Both the position numbers and the translations under genes were made by a program. A stretch of DNA of 64,000 nucleotides from Bacteriovoracaceae bacterium UBA3083 (GTDB lineage Bacteria > Bdellovibrionota > Bacteriovoracia > Bacteriovoracales > Bacteriovoracaceae), in the NCBI GenBank assembly GCA_002366565.1, contig DFBJ01000007.1, positions 62,001 to 126,000 of the forward strand. Direction: 5' to 3'. Under the pieces are notes generated by a model. The model worked only from the letters and a program-made list of their open reading frames with translations. It was not told the origin of the DNA and did no database searches. Shown in pieces: positions 1-8,965 of the stretch (the stretch's first letter is position 1; every line of letters starts with the position of its first letter).

Positions 1-36
1 TCCATGCTAATAAATAGTGATAGTCCACTAAACTAA

Positions 37-1254
37 ATGTCTGAATCTATAGACCTTAACAAATTTGCAGACCTGTTACCTTCTGAGTTAACAGGTCTTA
101 TAAAGCAGATAAATAGCTGGGGCTTTGAATTAACTCTTGTCGGTGGAGCTGTAAGGGATTTTCTTTTATATGGTAGACTCTCTGACGATTTAGACTTTGA
201 AGTTAGATCTTTTCAAAAAGTTACTGATACTCAATGGCCTGATACTTTTCAATCTCTTGTGAAAAAGATTGAAGGTATTGAAGACGCTGAAGTTGAAAAA
301 TTAAGATTCAATATTATTCGCATAAAGCTTCCTTCGATAGAGTTAGAGGTTTCTAGTCCTCGAATTGAAATCTATGAAGAAGGTAAGGTTGAATACGGCC
401 ACTCTGACTTTGACGTAAAGTTCTCAAGTGAATTTACTCATGAAGAGTCATTTGCAAGAAGAGACTTCTCTTTAAATGCCATGGGGATTGTTTGGAATAA
501 TGATGGGAAGCTCGAGTTTGTAGACCCTTACCAGGGCCTTAAGTCAATCAAAGAGAAAGAGCTTGATTATCTTACTGATGACTTCTTAAAAGATCCTGTA
601 CGATTTTTAAGAACTTTGAGGTTCAAAGTTGCACATAACCTTACACTATCTAGAAAACTGAAAGATAATATTGTTTATTTCAATTTAGATAAATTATCCC
701 TTCATTACTTTGTTCAAGAAGGAAAGAAGATTGGATTAGAAAAGCTCGCAAGTGAGATGGACTTTGCTAGAAGAAAGTTTTCTACAAAGCTTCCATTGTG
801 GGCAAGCGAGTTTCATAAGTTAAATACTAAAGAATTCTCTCGCTGTAATAGTTTATTAGAAGTGTTATTAAATTATTCACTTCAAAAAAATATTTCTGAT
901 GAAGATATTATACTTCTTGGAGAGTCGTTTAAGTTAAAGCAGACTATAGTAAAAAAAATAGTAATGCTTAGTTTTTTTAAAGACTTTGATTTAAATACAT
1001 ATAAAGATAAGCTTAAAGAAGTTGATTTCTTTGATGTCATTGAAGATGAGACATTTATTAAAATCTCTAGACTATTTAAATCTATAGATAAAATAGAGGA
1101 AGACCTATTACAGTTTTACTTCAACCAAGATGATATAAGTATTCTTAGAGAGAGTATTATAAAAGATGAGCTCTTTGAAAAAATCCTCCCTACAATAAAT
1201 CGTGAGCATATTTCAATGCTAGGAATTTATTGTCATATAATAAAAAAACATTAA
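37..1254 (+). CDS. cca: CCA tRNA nucleotidyltransferase / poly(A) polymerase family
   Basis: Adds or repairs the 3' CCA end of tRNAs, or is the related poly(A) polymerase. The nucleotidyltransferase head shows GGAVRD at residues 36-41 and the metal-binding DLD at 51-53, then ARRDFSLNAM and the DPVRFLRTLRF arginine motif, all class II hallmarks. The C-terminal half is poorly conserved and has no obvious HD domain. At 405 residues it has the usual length. The first ATG after the upstream stop is used; the preceding bases show no clear ribosome binding site. CCA-adding and poly(A) polymerase activities cannot be separated by eye. A GNAT gene follows 20 bp later on the same strand. Confidence 0.88.
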   Translation: MSESIDLNKFADLLPSELTGLIKQINSWGFELTLVGGAVRDFLLYGRLSDDLDFEVRSFQKVTDTQWPDTFQSLVKKIEGIEDAEVEKLRFNIIRIKLPSIELEVSSPRIEIYEEGKVEYGHSDFDVKFSSEFTHEESFARRDFSLNAMGIVWNNDGKLEFVDPYQGLKSIKEKELDYLTDDFLKDPVRFLRTLRFKVAHNLTLSRKLKDNIVYFNLDKLSLHYFVQEGKKIGLEKLASEMDFARRKFSTKLPLWASEFHKLNTKEFSRCNSLLEVLLNYSLQKNISDEDIILLGESFKLKQTIVKKIVMLSFFKDFDLNTYKDKLKEVDFFDVIEDETFIKISRLFKSIDKIEEDLLQFYFNQDDISILRESIIKDELFEKILPTINREHISMLGIYCHIIKKH

Positions 1255-1274
1255 TTTCTTGCTAAGATAAATGT

Positions 1275-1811
1275 ATGGAAATTGTCTCTTATGCAAATTT
1301 AAGCAAAGACATTCAAGAAGAATACATAGAAGAAATTAAAAGAATTTTCTTTGAATGTAGTTCTGTAAAAGTCTTTAAAGACGAAGAACATAGAGAAAGC
1401 TTTTTTTATAAATGGTGTGGTGATTACTTGAAACTATCTCCTCAATCATTTTTTATTTGTTTAATTGATAATAAAGTTGCTGGTTATCTTTCTGGATATA
1501 TGGACTCTAAGAATGCACTAGAGAAATTTATAATTCCAGGTCCTGAAGTTTTTGAGGACTGCTTTGATCAATTCCCAGCACACTTTCATATTAACTGTTG
1601 CCCCCACCATCAAGGAAAAGGCATTGGTAGAAGACTTGTAGAGCATTACTTATCGGAGTTAAATGACTCTGGAGTAGATGGTGTTCATCTTATTACTTCT
1701 ACAGATGCAGATAACCTTGGTTTCTATAGGGCCTTGGGATTTGAATACGAAATCCCTAGGCCCTTTAAATCTCATGAACTTCTGTTAATGGGGAGGGCAA
1801 TTGTTGCCTAA
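1275..1811 (+). CDS. GNAT family N-acetyltransferase
   Basis: Acetyl-CoA-dependent acetyltransferase of unknown substrate. The acetyl-CoA loop HHQGKGIGRRLVEHYL fits the Q/RxxGxG/A pattern of motif A, and DNLGFYRALGFEYE is the typical C-terminal N..FY...GF motif. At 178 residues it is a single GNAT domain. It starts 20 bp after the cca-like gene and is probably co-transcribed with it. The substrate cannot be predicted. Confidence 0.85.
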   Translation: MEIVSYANLSKDIQEEYIEEIKRIFFECSSVKVFKDEEHRESFFYKWCGDYLKLSPQSFFICLIDNKVAGYLSGYMDSKNALEKFIIPGPEVFEDCFDQFPAHFHINCCPHHQGKGIGRRLVEHYLSELNDSGVDGVHLITSTDADNLGFYRALGFEYEIPRPFKSHELLLMGRAIVA

Positions 1812-1883
1812 ATAAAATGTGTAGCTTCGATTCATCATATATGTCACAATACTATTAGTAAGGGGTAAATAGAGGATATATCT

Positions 1884-2306
1884 ATGGTTGATTTACATTC
1901 TATTCTAGCTGATCACAGGTCTAAGGGTTCTACAGAGACAACCAAGCTTAGTGATTCGCATAATTCCAATCCTACCAATTCAAAAATTCCAGACATTTTC
2001 TTTGATGAGATACTAACTCATTACAAACTCACTAGAGTCGAAATAATGGTTTTGATGTATCTCTATAGAAGAGTGTGGTGCCGTCCTAATTTATATAAAG
2101 AACATGGAATCTCACAATTAATGAGTCATACAGAAATGGCAAAGCATTTAGGTATCTCTATAGAAGATATTTATCAATCTTTACGACATTTAGAGGACTA
2201 TAGTTTCATTTCAACAATTCGCTCTGGGCAGTACTTTGTTAGAAAATACTTTACCAAAGATTTTGACGAGTATTATGGTCATACTTATGATGACTTTGAT
2301 ATCTAA
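1884..2306 (+). CDS. small winged-helix-like DNA-binding protein
   Basis: A 140-residue protein not assigned to a named family. The N-terminal 40 residues are polar and low in complexity. Residues about 45-125 look like a winged helix: LTRVEIMVLMYLYRRV, then SHTEMAKHLGISIEDIYQSL as the helix-turn-helix, then a wing-like SFISTIRSGQYFV. The SD AGAGGA lies just upstream of the ATG. It precedes a pseudo-receiver regulator, so a regulatory role is plausible; the target is unknown. Confidence 0.6.
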   Translation: MVDLHSILADHRSKGSTETTKLSDSHNSNPTNSKIPDIFFDEILTHYKLTRVEIMVLMYLYRRVWCRPNLYKEHGISQLMSHTEMAKHLGISIEDIYQSLRHLEDYSFISTIRSGQYFVRKYFTKDFDEYYGHTYDDFDI

Positions 2307-2368
2307 GTTTATGAGTAAATGTCTAACTAATCGTATTTAAAGATAAACTCAAGATTACAGTATTACGC

Positions 2369-2397
2369 TTGTGTATAATTATCTAACCTCGTATAAT
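2369..2397 (+). promoter_or_regulatory. putative sigma70-type promoter for the pseudo-receiver gene
   Basis: TTGTGT at 2369-2374 and TATAAT at 2392-2397 are separated by 17 bp. A second TATAAT lies at 2374-2379 but has no good -35. Transcription would start about 2404 (very short leader) or 2386. Seen directly as consensus-like hexamers; function is inferred. Confidence 0.5.
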
Positions 2398-2414
2398 TTT
2401 GTAAGAGGTAAAGT

Positions 2415-4322
2415 ATTAAGAAAGATAAAAGTTCAAATATTATTGTTTATTGCGGGGATGATAGAGGCTATTTTCATTCCTTAGAGGAACGTTACAAAGT
2501 AAAGTACGATTCCCTTGATTTCTCATTTGAAGTTTGTTTTGATGCAAGTGAATCCGGCTACCTTTCTATGTTAGTTGATATTTTAAAACTAGCTCCTAAA
2601 ATTATCTATATCGATTTTTCAATAAATACAAAAAGCTTTCTTAAATTATCTAGACAGTTAAAACGTTTATCTACTCTAGAAGGAGTTCCAATTGTTGGTC
2701 TCGTTGAAAGTAAGAAGTACTTAAGAGAATGTTCTGCATCTGGTGTGGATTTTACACATGTAAAATGTGGTGAGATTCACGATGTTATTTATCATCCTAT
2801 GTACCTTGCATTTGAGAAGCAAGTTGTTAAACCTTCTTTTGCAAAAGGTAAATTTAAGGTTCCTTCTACAGCAAGTTTAATTAATGACTTTAGAGTAGGT
2901 TATATTACTCCAGATACTATTAGGGCAGAAGGTAACTTCTCTCAATCTGTTGGTGATGTAGTAGATATAGAAACTGCGTTTCCAAGGGAGACTATTCCTT
3001 CGAAGCAGTTTGTTGTAAGTAATGTCACAGATACTGACCTCTATTATGACTACGACTATGCGTATGATCTTTCTATAAAGTTTATAAGTGATCCTGTTAT
3101 TTCTGATTCAGACTTAGAAACTGCAAATTCTCTAGAGGATCCTGCAGCTAGGGCCAATAGGTTAGAAGAGCTTAAAAAGGATTTAAATACAAAGAAAGCT
3201 GAATATGAAGAAGAATTAAAATACTGTAAGAAAAAACATCTTACATGGCTTGAAGATAAGATCACTTTTTCTAAACCAAAGAAAACTAAAATATTAATTG
3301 TAGATGGAGAAATGACTTTCTTAGAATCTGTTAAATCTCCGCTTGATGCTTTTGGTTATACTATAAGATTACAAACTGTTTTAAATGACGATATTACTTC
3401 ACTGAGAAGACTTTGTCCTCACTTGATTAATATGAATCTAATTTCTAAAACATTCCTTCAAGACTTTAATAATCCTAATTTAACACTTTTAGAAAAAGAT
3501 GCCTTGGCCGAAGAACTAAAGACTCGTGAAACGAACTCTTTAAATCATCTAGGACGTCTTATCAAAAGAATTAAGACTATGGAGAATTATACTCCATTTA
3601 TTATTGTGTTTAATTGTCTAAATTTTACGTCTAAGTCACTGCAAGATACTTATGAGTACCCTCTAATTATAAGTCACAGAGGGAATATGGATTTAGATTA
3701 TATTTTAAAAATGGCATCTGTCTTTGAGAAGAAGCAAGTTGATAAGTTTACAGCAAAAGTTGAAGCTAAAATTGCAGCATTAAGAAAGAAAGATCCAAGG
3801 AAGTACGGAAGGCTAACAAAGTCAGACTTTGAAGAGAAGCGATATTACGTAAGTAAGAGTGATAAATTGAGCTTTCTATCCATTAAGCATGAAGTAGAAG
3901 TATTATCTATTTCAGAAACGGAAGTGACATTTGCTTCTGAGAGACAGCTTTCTCCTTCAACATATCGTTTTGATATGCCATTAAATTGTAGCGTCACTAT
4001 AGTTCCTACTGATGGAAATTACTTTCAAACTGATGGACCTAACTTTATATATAGGGCCTTTATTCACTCTGTTGATGAGATTGATAAGAAAGAAATTAGA
4101 AAATATGTAAATGATACTTTCTTTGAAGAGTTAAATAAAAAAAGAGTTAAAGAGCTAGAAGAGTTTAAGAACTTAAACGAGTCTGTTCTTGAAGAGAAAT
4201 TGGGCACACAAGAGCAACCGAAGTCCATCGATGAAACTCTTGATGAAGTGAATGATAAAACTTTGCCTGATGAAGAAGCGCAATCAACTGTAGAGTTCTC
4301 TAGAAAAGTTAAAAAAGACTAA
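2415..4322 (+). CDS. pseudo-receiver (REC-like) protein with C-terminal PilZ-like region; probable ATT start
   Basis: The N-terminus looks like a receiver fold (NIIVYCGDD, IIYIDFS, VPIVGLVE). A second REC-like unit begins near residue 295 (TKILIVDGEM) but has N where the phosphorylated Asp should be (LINMNLI). The C-terminal part (about 500-590) resembles a PilZ barrel without a clear c-di-GMP RxxxR/DxSxxG signature. The first in-frame ATG is at 2568, but the frame is open from 2412 and encodes the first receiver strand before that ATG. No ATG, GTG or TTG occurs there. ATT at 2415 follows AAGAGG by 6 bases, so an ATT start is the best reading. Likely a signalling adaptor; partner unknown. Confidence 0.65.
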   Translation: MKKDKSSNIIVYCGDDRGYFHSLEERYKVKYDSLDFSFEVCFDASESGYLSMLVDILKLAPKIIYIDFSINTKSFLKLSRQLKRLSTLEGVPIVGLVESKKYLRECSASGVDFTHVKCGEIHDVIYHPMYLAFEKQVVKPSFAKGKFKVPSTASLINDFRVGYITPDTIRAEGNFSQSVGDVVDIETAFPRETIPSKQFVVSNVTDTDLYYDYDYAYDLSIKFISDPVISDSDLETANSLEDPAARANRLEELKKDLNTKKAEYEEELKYCKKKHLTWLEDKITFSKPKKTKILIVDGEMTFLESVKSPLDAFGYTIRLQTVLNDDITSLRRLCPHLINMNLISKTFLQDFNNPNLTLLEKDALAEELKTRETNSLNHLGRLIKRIKTMENYTPFIIVFNCLNFTSKSLQDTYEYPLIISHRGNMDLDYILKMASVFEKKQVDKFTAKVEAKIAALRKKDPRKYGRLTKSDFEEKRYYVSKSDKLSFLSIKHEVEVLSISETEVTFASERQLSPSTYRFDMPLNCSVTIVPTDGNYFQTDGPNFIYRAFIHSVDEIDKKEIRKYVNDTFFEELNKKRVKELEEFKNLNESVLEEKLGTQEQPKSIDETLDEVNDKTLPDEEAQSTVEFSRKVKKD

Positions 4323-4367
4323 CCGATTTTCATATACCATTTACATCTTGTTTGATATCTAAAATCT

Positions 4368-5117
4368 ATGAAAAACTTTACCCAAGAAATTGACGAGTTG
4401 CACAGGTCTCTTGAAGATCACTGTGTTTATCAAAAATTAAATGATCTTAAGTCGTTGAAAGTATTCATGAATTACCATGTGTTCGCGGTATGGGACTTTA
4501 TGTCTCTACTAAAGTCGCTGCAAAGAGAAATCACTTGTGTAGATGTCCCTTGGAGGCCATCTAAGTATTCAAAAGAGATTGTTCGTATGATCAATGAAAT
4601 TGTCTTGGGTGAAGAGAGTGATGTCGATTTAAATGGTAATGCGTGTGATCATTTTACGCTCTACCTTTCGGCCATGGAAGAAGTTGGGGCTGATACTACT
4701 GCAATTAATGAATTTTTAGTTAATTATGAACTTGATAGTCTCCCACAAGAAGTTAAGGCATTTGTTTCTTTCAATTTGAATCTGGCCCTTAGTTCTGAAC
4801 CACATAAAACTGCAGCAGCTTTCCTATATGGGAGAGAAAAGTTAATACCTGATATGTTCACAGGAATTTTAAATTATTTAAAATCTGAAAATATAGACTG
4901 CCCAAAATTAATTTATTATATCGAAAGACACATTGAGCTGGATGGAGAAGAACACTCTATCTTAGCAAAAAAATGTTTAGAAGAACTTTGTGGTAATGAT
5001 GAGAATAAATTACGTGAAGCGTATGAAGTTGGTAAGCAATCTCTAAAGCTTAGAGTTAAGCTTTGGGATGGTGTCTACAATGAACTATCTAAAGAGTACA
5101 TATCAGCGTCCAACTAG
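4368..5117 (+). CDS. DUF3050 family protein (heme-oxygenase-like fold)
   Basis: A 249-residue cytoplasmic protein matching DUF3050 as I know it. The family signature FMNYHVFAVWDFMSLLKSLQ is near residue 35, a HFTLYLSAMEEVGA segment lies in the middle, and RHIELDGEEHS is near residue 185. The conserved His and Glu residues suggest a helical heme-oxygenase-like diiron fold. The exact reaction is not known to me. Its 3' end overlaps the probable start of the YqaA-like gene, suggesting translational coupling. Confidence 0.75.
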   Translation: MKNFTQEIDELHRSLEDHCVYQKLNDLKSLKVFMNYHVFAVWDFMSLLKSLQREITCVDVPWRPSKYSKEIVRMINEIVLGEESDVDLNGNACDHFTLYLSAMEEVGADTTAINEFLVNYELDSLPQEVKAFVSFNLNLALSSEPHKTAAAFLYGREKLIPDMFTGILNYLKSENIDCPKLIYYIERHIELDGEEHSILAKKCLEELCGNDENKLREAYEVGKQSLKLRVKLWDGVYNELSKEYISASN

Positions 5118-5524
5118 TTTCTCTATTTTTTTCAAGCTTTATGGCCGCAACTATTTTGCCAATAAGTTCTGAACTACACTTTGCTTACATAACAAACTTA
5201 AGCAGTAATGAGGATGTATTCATAGCTTTAGCTATTGCTACTTTAGGTAACTCTCTTGGTGGCCTGAGTTGCTATGTCCTTGGACATCTTGGTAAGTGGA
5301 TATGGCTAGAGAAGTATTTTAAAATAAATGAAGAAAAAATTATTAAATATAAAACAAAATTAGAATCTTTTGGAGGATGGCCTGCATTTTTTTGTTGGCT
5401 TCCAATAGTAGGTGATCCCATTGCTGTTACCTATGGACTTATGAAATCACCGCTTCGTTCTTTTCTTATCTACATGAGTCTTGGAAAGTTTCTCCGCTAT
5501 CTCTTTATTATCTATTTAATCTGA
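5102..5524 (+). CDS. YqaA-family (SNARE-associated/DedA-like) membrane protein; possible ATC start
   Basis: Small inner-membrane protein. AATILPISSE, the GNSLGGLSCYVLG segment, the PIVGDPIAVTYGLM segment and LGKFLRYL match Escherichia coli YqaA in order. The first ATG is at 5141, but YqaA proteins carry about 12 hydrophobic residues before this point and the frame upstream encodes just such residues (QLVSLFFSSF). No ATG, GTG or TTG lies between the in-frame stop at 5090 and 5141. ATC at 5102 is 5 bases after AAAGAG and would overlap the DUF3050 gene by 16 bases. If that is wrong, the gene is 127 residues from 5141 and has lost its N-terminus. Membrane-homeostasis role inferred from the DedA superfamily. 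Confidence 0.65.
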   Translation: MSVQLVSLFFSSFMAATILPISSELHFAYITNLSSNEDVFIALAIATLGNSLGGLSCYVLGHLGKWIWLEKYFKINEEKIIKYKTKLESFGGWPAFFCWLPIVGDPIAVTYGLMKSPLRSFLIYMSLGKFLRYLFIIYLI

Positions 5525-5633
5525 CTACTATAGTCGGGCAATCTGTTCTTTTCTTACAAGTAAATCTATTCCTAGTAGTAAGACGTTCTTCGTTTTAACA
5601 TAGTAGTAATTCATTTTATCAGGAGGATTATTA

Positions 5634-6842
5634 ATGAAAAGGATTTCATGTCTTTTGGCAGTAGTGCTATTTTCATCTCAGGTTTTAGGATCTGCAACAT
5701 TTGAAAAAAGATTTAAAATTGTTAGAGATGATCAAGGAAGAGTTGTTTCAGTAAAAGAGCCAGGACTTAAGGTTTCTTTTTCAATTGCTCCATACCTTCA
5801 ACAAATCAAAGAAAATTTAAAGCAAGAACAAATGCTAATGAAGCAAAAAGGCGATTACGATGCTGAGATAGAAGAGTTACTTTTATCTGATATCGAAGAG
5901 AAGGGTGATAAGTCTTCTGAAAATATTGCATATGTTGTTAAATCAATGCGTGCTCTTGAGCAAATTGATGTTGATGCTGTTTTTAGTGCACCAGAGTTTA
6001 AAAATGTTATCAGTGCATATGAAAAGAAGCTATCTGATGCTATTTCATATCTTGATCCAACAATAATTGCTAAGCCAGATAATAGTAGATTCTTCTATAA
6101 GAGACATGTGACTTATCAAGTTGTTACTTGGGGATTAAACTTCGCAAAGAAAAGATTAAGCTCAATTCCAATTTTAAATACTGCTAGTTATGTTCTTGTA
6201 GAAGTAGAAAGAATGATTAGAGAAAGACGTCTTTATCACCAAAATATGCTTTTACATTACCTAGAATTATTTGCTGAAGATGAGCTAGGATTTACTAAAG
6301 TTGAAGCGGATGAAATTTTCTCTTCAATATATGAATCTCAAATCCCTTGGTATGCAAAGTGGGAATCTGATAGTGCTGCAAATAACTGGGACAGTTATGG
6401 TGCCAATAAGTTCTTTGCTAACTTTAGAGCAGCAACATCTAAGTTAAGAGCTAACAGTAGAAGATACTCATCTATTGATACTCGTATAAACTTTGCTTTC
6501 CAGGAAGTAGTTGCTGATGGTGAAGAGCAAATTGTTAACTTAGTAAATAAAGAGTCAATGTTTAATTCTAAGCCAGGTATTGCATATATCAAATCTAATC
6601 CTTCTAAAGTTAGAAGAAAGAGAATGGTTCTTCAATTAGCAGGTCTTGGAGTAAGCTTCTTACCTTTACCAGATTTTATTAAGAATATTGCTGCAAGTTA
6701 TATGAAGTCATTTTATGAAGATCAGAAAATTACTGAAGGGGCGTTATTTGCTCACTTTGAAGTAGAGTCTGATAGAGAAATGCAATTAGAACTTAAGAAG
6801 CAATACTTAAATCCATTCGATAATACTTTAATCCTCGATTAA
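5634..6842 (+). CDS. secreted protein of unknown function
   Basis: Not recognised. A clear signal peptide (MKRISCLLAVVLFSSQVLGS) is followed by about 380 mostly helical residues rich in Lys, Glu and Ser, with coiled-coil tendency around residues 60-110. There are no conserved enzyme motifs or cysteine pairs in the mature part. A strong AGGAGG site precedes the ATG. It stands alone, bounded on the right by a hairpin terminator shared with the convergent phosphodiesterase gene. Probably periplasmic or surface-exposed. Confidence 0.7.
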   Translation: MKRISCLLAVVLFSSQVLGSATFEKRFKIVRDDQGRVVSVKEPGLKVSFSIAPYLQQIKENLKQEQMLMKQKGDYDAEIEELLLSDIEEKGDKSSENIAYVVKSMRALEQIDVDAVFSAPEFKNVISAYEKKLSDAISYLDPTIIAKPDNSRFFYKRHVTYQVVTWGLNFAKKRLSSIPILNTASYVLVEVERMIRERRLYHQNMLLHYLELFAEDELGFTKVEADEIFSSIYESQIPWYAKWESDSAANNWDSYGANKFFANFRAATSKLRANSRRYSSIDTRINFAFQEVVADGEEQIVNLVNKESMFNSKPGIAYIKSNPSKVRRKRMVLQLAGLGVSFLPLPDFIKNIAASYMKSFYEDQKITEGALFAHFEVESDREMQLELKKQYLNPFDNTLILD

Positions 6843-6852
6843 AAATATATCT

Positions 6853-6884
6853 TAAGCTAGGCATGAAAGTGTCTAGCTTATTTT
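6853..6884. terminator. hairpin terminator between convergent genes
   Basis: TAAGCTAG at 6853-6860 pairs with CTAGCTTA at 6873-6880 across a 12-base loop, followed by TTTTAA. It begins 10 bases after the plus-strand stop and overlaps the 3' end of the minus-strand gene. Confidence 0.6.
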
Positions 6885-7633
6885 AATTCCATACATCTTT
6901 CTACATTATCAGTTGTTACAAAATGAATTCTTCTCTTTAAAACTTTCTTTAAATCTTTATCAGAATTGACTGTCCAGACGCCAACTTCTTTTCCAAAAAG
7001 GTTAGGAATCCAGGCCATAAATCTTGTCTTAAAGTAAATATTTACGCCGTAATCAGAGAATGAGAATGGAAGAAACTTATAGACTCTCATAAGTTCAACA
7101 TCTCTCCAAAAGGGAGAAGACTTTCTTTTCTTTTTAAGTTTCTTTAGTGCTTTTGATTCAAATGAAATAATTCTAAGAAGCTCTGGCTTTTGGGAGTTAT
7201 ATTCTTCAATTAAAGAGATAGTCTGTGGAGTAGGAGAGTCCTTAAGTTCTATGAAAGTGAATATATTCTCAGTTTCAAGAATCTTTAGAGTGTCTTCTAA
7301 TAACGGAATAGTTTGGCCGTCTTTAAGAATACAGTTTGTTTGAATCTCTTCTAGAGATAGATATTTTATTTCTTTAGTTAGTGGACAGCTTTTTCCCTCA
7401 ATTGATTTAGCTACTTTTTCTAAGTTTTCGTCATGCATGAGAATTGCTTGTCCATCTCGAGTGTGATGCACATCAAATTCTACTCCATCACTCTTAGCGT
7501 CTATCGCCTTTTGAATTGAGTCGAGAGAGTTTTCAATAGAATCAGTTGCAATACCTCTATGAGAGATGCAAAAAGGTTTAGCATTTAATGTTGTGCTAAT
7601 TGATGCTAAAATCAATAAAACAAAAATCTTCAT
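6878..7633 (-). CDS. glycerophosphodiester phosphodiesterase, exported
   Basis: Hydrolyses glycerophosphodiesters to glycerol-3-phosphate and an alcohol. A signal peptide (MKIFVLLILASISTTLNA) leads into the GDPD TIM barrel: SHRG, then ENS, then DGVEFDVHHTRDG with the metal-binding E and D, then MHDENLEK, and later FIELK. The end of the barrel (GVWTVNS, HFVTTD) is also typical. At 251 residues it is a normal single-domain periplasmic UgpQ/GlpQ-like enzyme. It diverges from the aldo/keto reductase gene. Confidence 0.88.
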   Translation of the reverse strand: MKIFVLLILASISTTLNAKPFCISHRGIATDSIENSLDSIQKAIDAKSDGVEFDVHHTRDGQAILMHDENLEKVAKSIEGKSCPLTKEIKYLSLEEIQTNCILKDGQTIPLLEDTLKILETENIFTFIELKDSPTPQTISLIEEYNSQKPELLRIISFESKALKKLKKKRKSSPFWRDVELMRVYKFLPFSFSDYGVNIYFKTRFMAWIPNLFGKEVGVWTVNSDKDLKKVLKRRIHFVTTDNVERCMELK

Positions 7634-7705
7634 AAATTCTCCAGATTATAGTATATCGGAAAAGTTATAGATTTTTTTATTTAATTATTTTATTGGAGAA
7701 TTTAT

Positions 7706-8947
7706 ATGGCAGTAGCATTCGGTGCCTACAGAGTAAGTAATCATTCATCAGATCATTATGACGCGTTGCTTTCTGCGGTTAATAAAGGCTGCAAGCTTAT
7801 TGATACCTCTGCTAACTACACTGGTGGGGAGAGTGAGAAACTTATTGCTCAAGTACTTAAAAAAGCAGAGAGAACTCCTCTTATAGTTTCAAAGGTTGGT
7901 TACGTTCAAGGTGAGAATATGAATGTAATGGGTGAGTTAAATAGTATTGGTCAGGCAACTGAGGACCTAGTGAAGGTTAATGATGATCTGTGGCACTCAA
8001 TTCACCCTGACTTTATTAGAAATCAGGTTCAACTCTCTCTTTCTAGACTTGAAGTTGAAAAAATTGATGTGTACTTACTTCATAATCCTGAATATTACTT
8101 CTATGAAGAGAATGCGAACCAAGATGAATACTATAAGAGAATAGAAAAAGCTCTTTTTGAACTTGAGGCCCTTGTGTCTGAAGGTCTAATCGGCTCATAT
8201 GGAATAAGCTCTAATAACTTTATTCTTTCTCCAGATGATAAGAAAGTTACTCATATTGATAGAGTTATGGAGTGTGCTCAAAATGTAAGTAGTAATCACC
8301 ACTTCACACACATCCAGTTTCCTTTTAATATGATTGAAATTGATGCTCTAGAGTCTTGGTATGATGGTTTAAGCCTTCTCAATAAGGCCAAGGGACATGA
8401 TTTACAAGTTATGGTTAATCGTCCTTTAAATGCATTTAAAGGTGAGGGGCTAGTTCGTCTTGCAGACTATGAAACTACACACCCATTAATTGATGAATCT
8501 GAAGCTCAGAGAATTTTTGTAAAAGCAATGATGTTACTTGAGAAGAAATTTAAAGAAGAAGAGCCTGAAGAATCAATTTATAACCTTCCTCTAATAAGAC
8601 AATTTAATGATTTATGGAATAATACAAATACGCCAGATGGTGTAGATCAAGTTTACTTTTCTCACTTCTTTCCATTTGTAGCAAGAGTATGGGGCGGAGA
8701 TCTTTCTGCTAAAGAAAGTACTCCTTTCTATGATCTCTATGATGTTTCATTAAATTATGCTCGCCATAATATGAGTAAAATGGGAAAGAATTTTGAAGAG
8801 CAAGCTGTTAAAGCTGGTCTGATTGAAGCAGGTGATGAGCCACTTCAAGTACGACTTATCGAAAAGTATCTTAGCTATCAGATTGATTACGTTCTAGTAG
8901 GTATGAAAGATGTACGCTATGTAGAGCAATTAGAGCATCTCTTTTAA
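7706..8947 (+). CDS. aldo/keto reductase family protein
   Basis: NAD(P)H-dependent oxidoreductase of the AKR fold. Recognisable parts are CKLIDTSANYTGGESEKL near residue 33 (active-site Asp and Tyr), SKVGY, QVQLSLSRLEVEKIDVYLLHNPE and LIGSYGISSNN. At 413 residues it is longer than typical AKRs (about 300-330), with extra sequence in the C-terminal half. SD TTGGAGAA is well placed. The substrate is unknown. Confidence 0.82.
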   Translation: MAVAFGAYRVSNHSSDHYDALLSAVNKGCKLIDTSANYTGGESEKLIAQVLKKAERTPLIVSKVGYVQGENMNVMGELNSIGQATEDLVKVNDDLWHSIHPDFIRNQVQLSLSRLEVEKIDVYLLHNPEYYFYEENANQDEYYKRIEKALFELEALVSEGLIGSYGISSNNFILSPDDKKVTHIDRVMECAQNVSSNHHFTHIQFPFNMIEIDALESWYDGLSLLNKAKGHDLQVMVNRPLNAFKGEGLVRLADYETTHPLIDESEAQRIFVKAMMLLEKKFKEEEPEESIYNLPLIRQFNDLWNNTNTPDGVDQVYFSHFFPFVARVWGGDLSAKESTPFYDLYDVSLNYARHNMSKMGKNFEEQAVKAGLIEAGDEPLQVRLIEKYLSYQIDYVLVGMKDVRYVEQLEHLF

Positions 8948-8965
8948 GAGAGAGATGCTTTCTTA
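8934..8965. terminator. bidirectional hairpin terminator overlapping two gene ends
   Basis: AGCATCTCT at 8934-8942 pairs with AGAGATGCT at 8951-8959 over an 8-base loop, then TTCTTATTT. It sits on the 4-bp overlap of the convergent aldo/keto reductase and ABC-F genes, so both 3' ends lie inside the hairpin. Confidence 0.65.
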
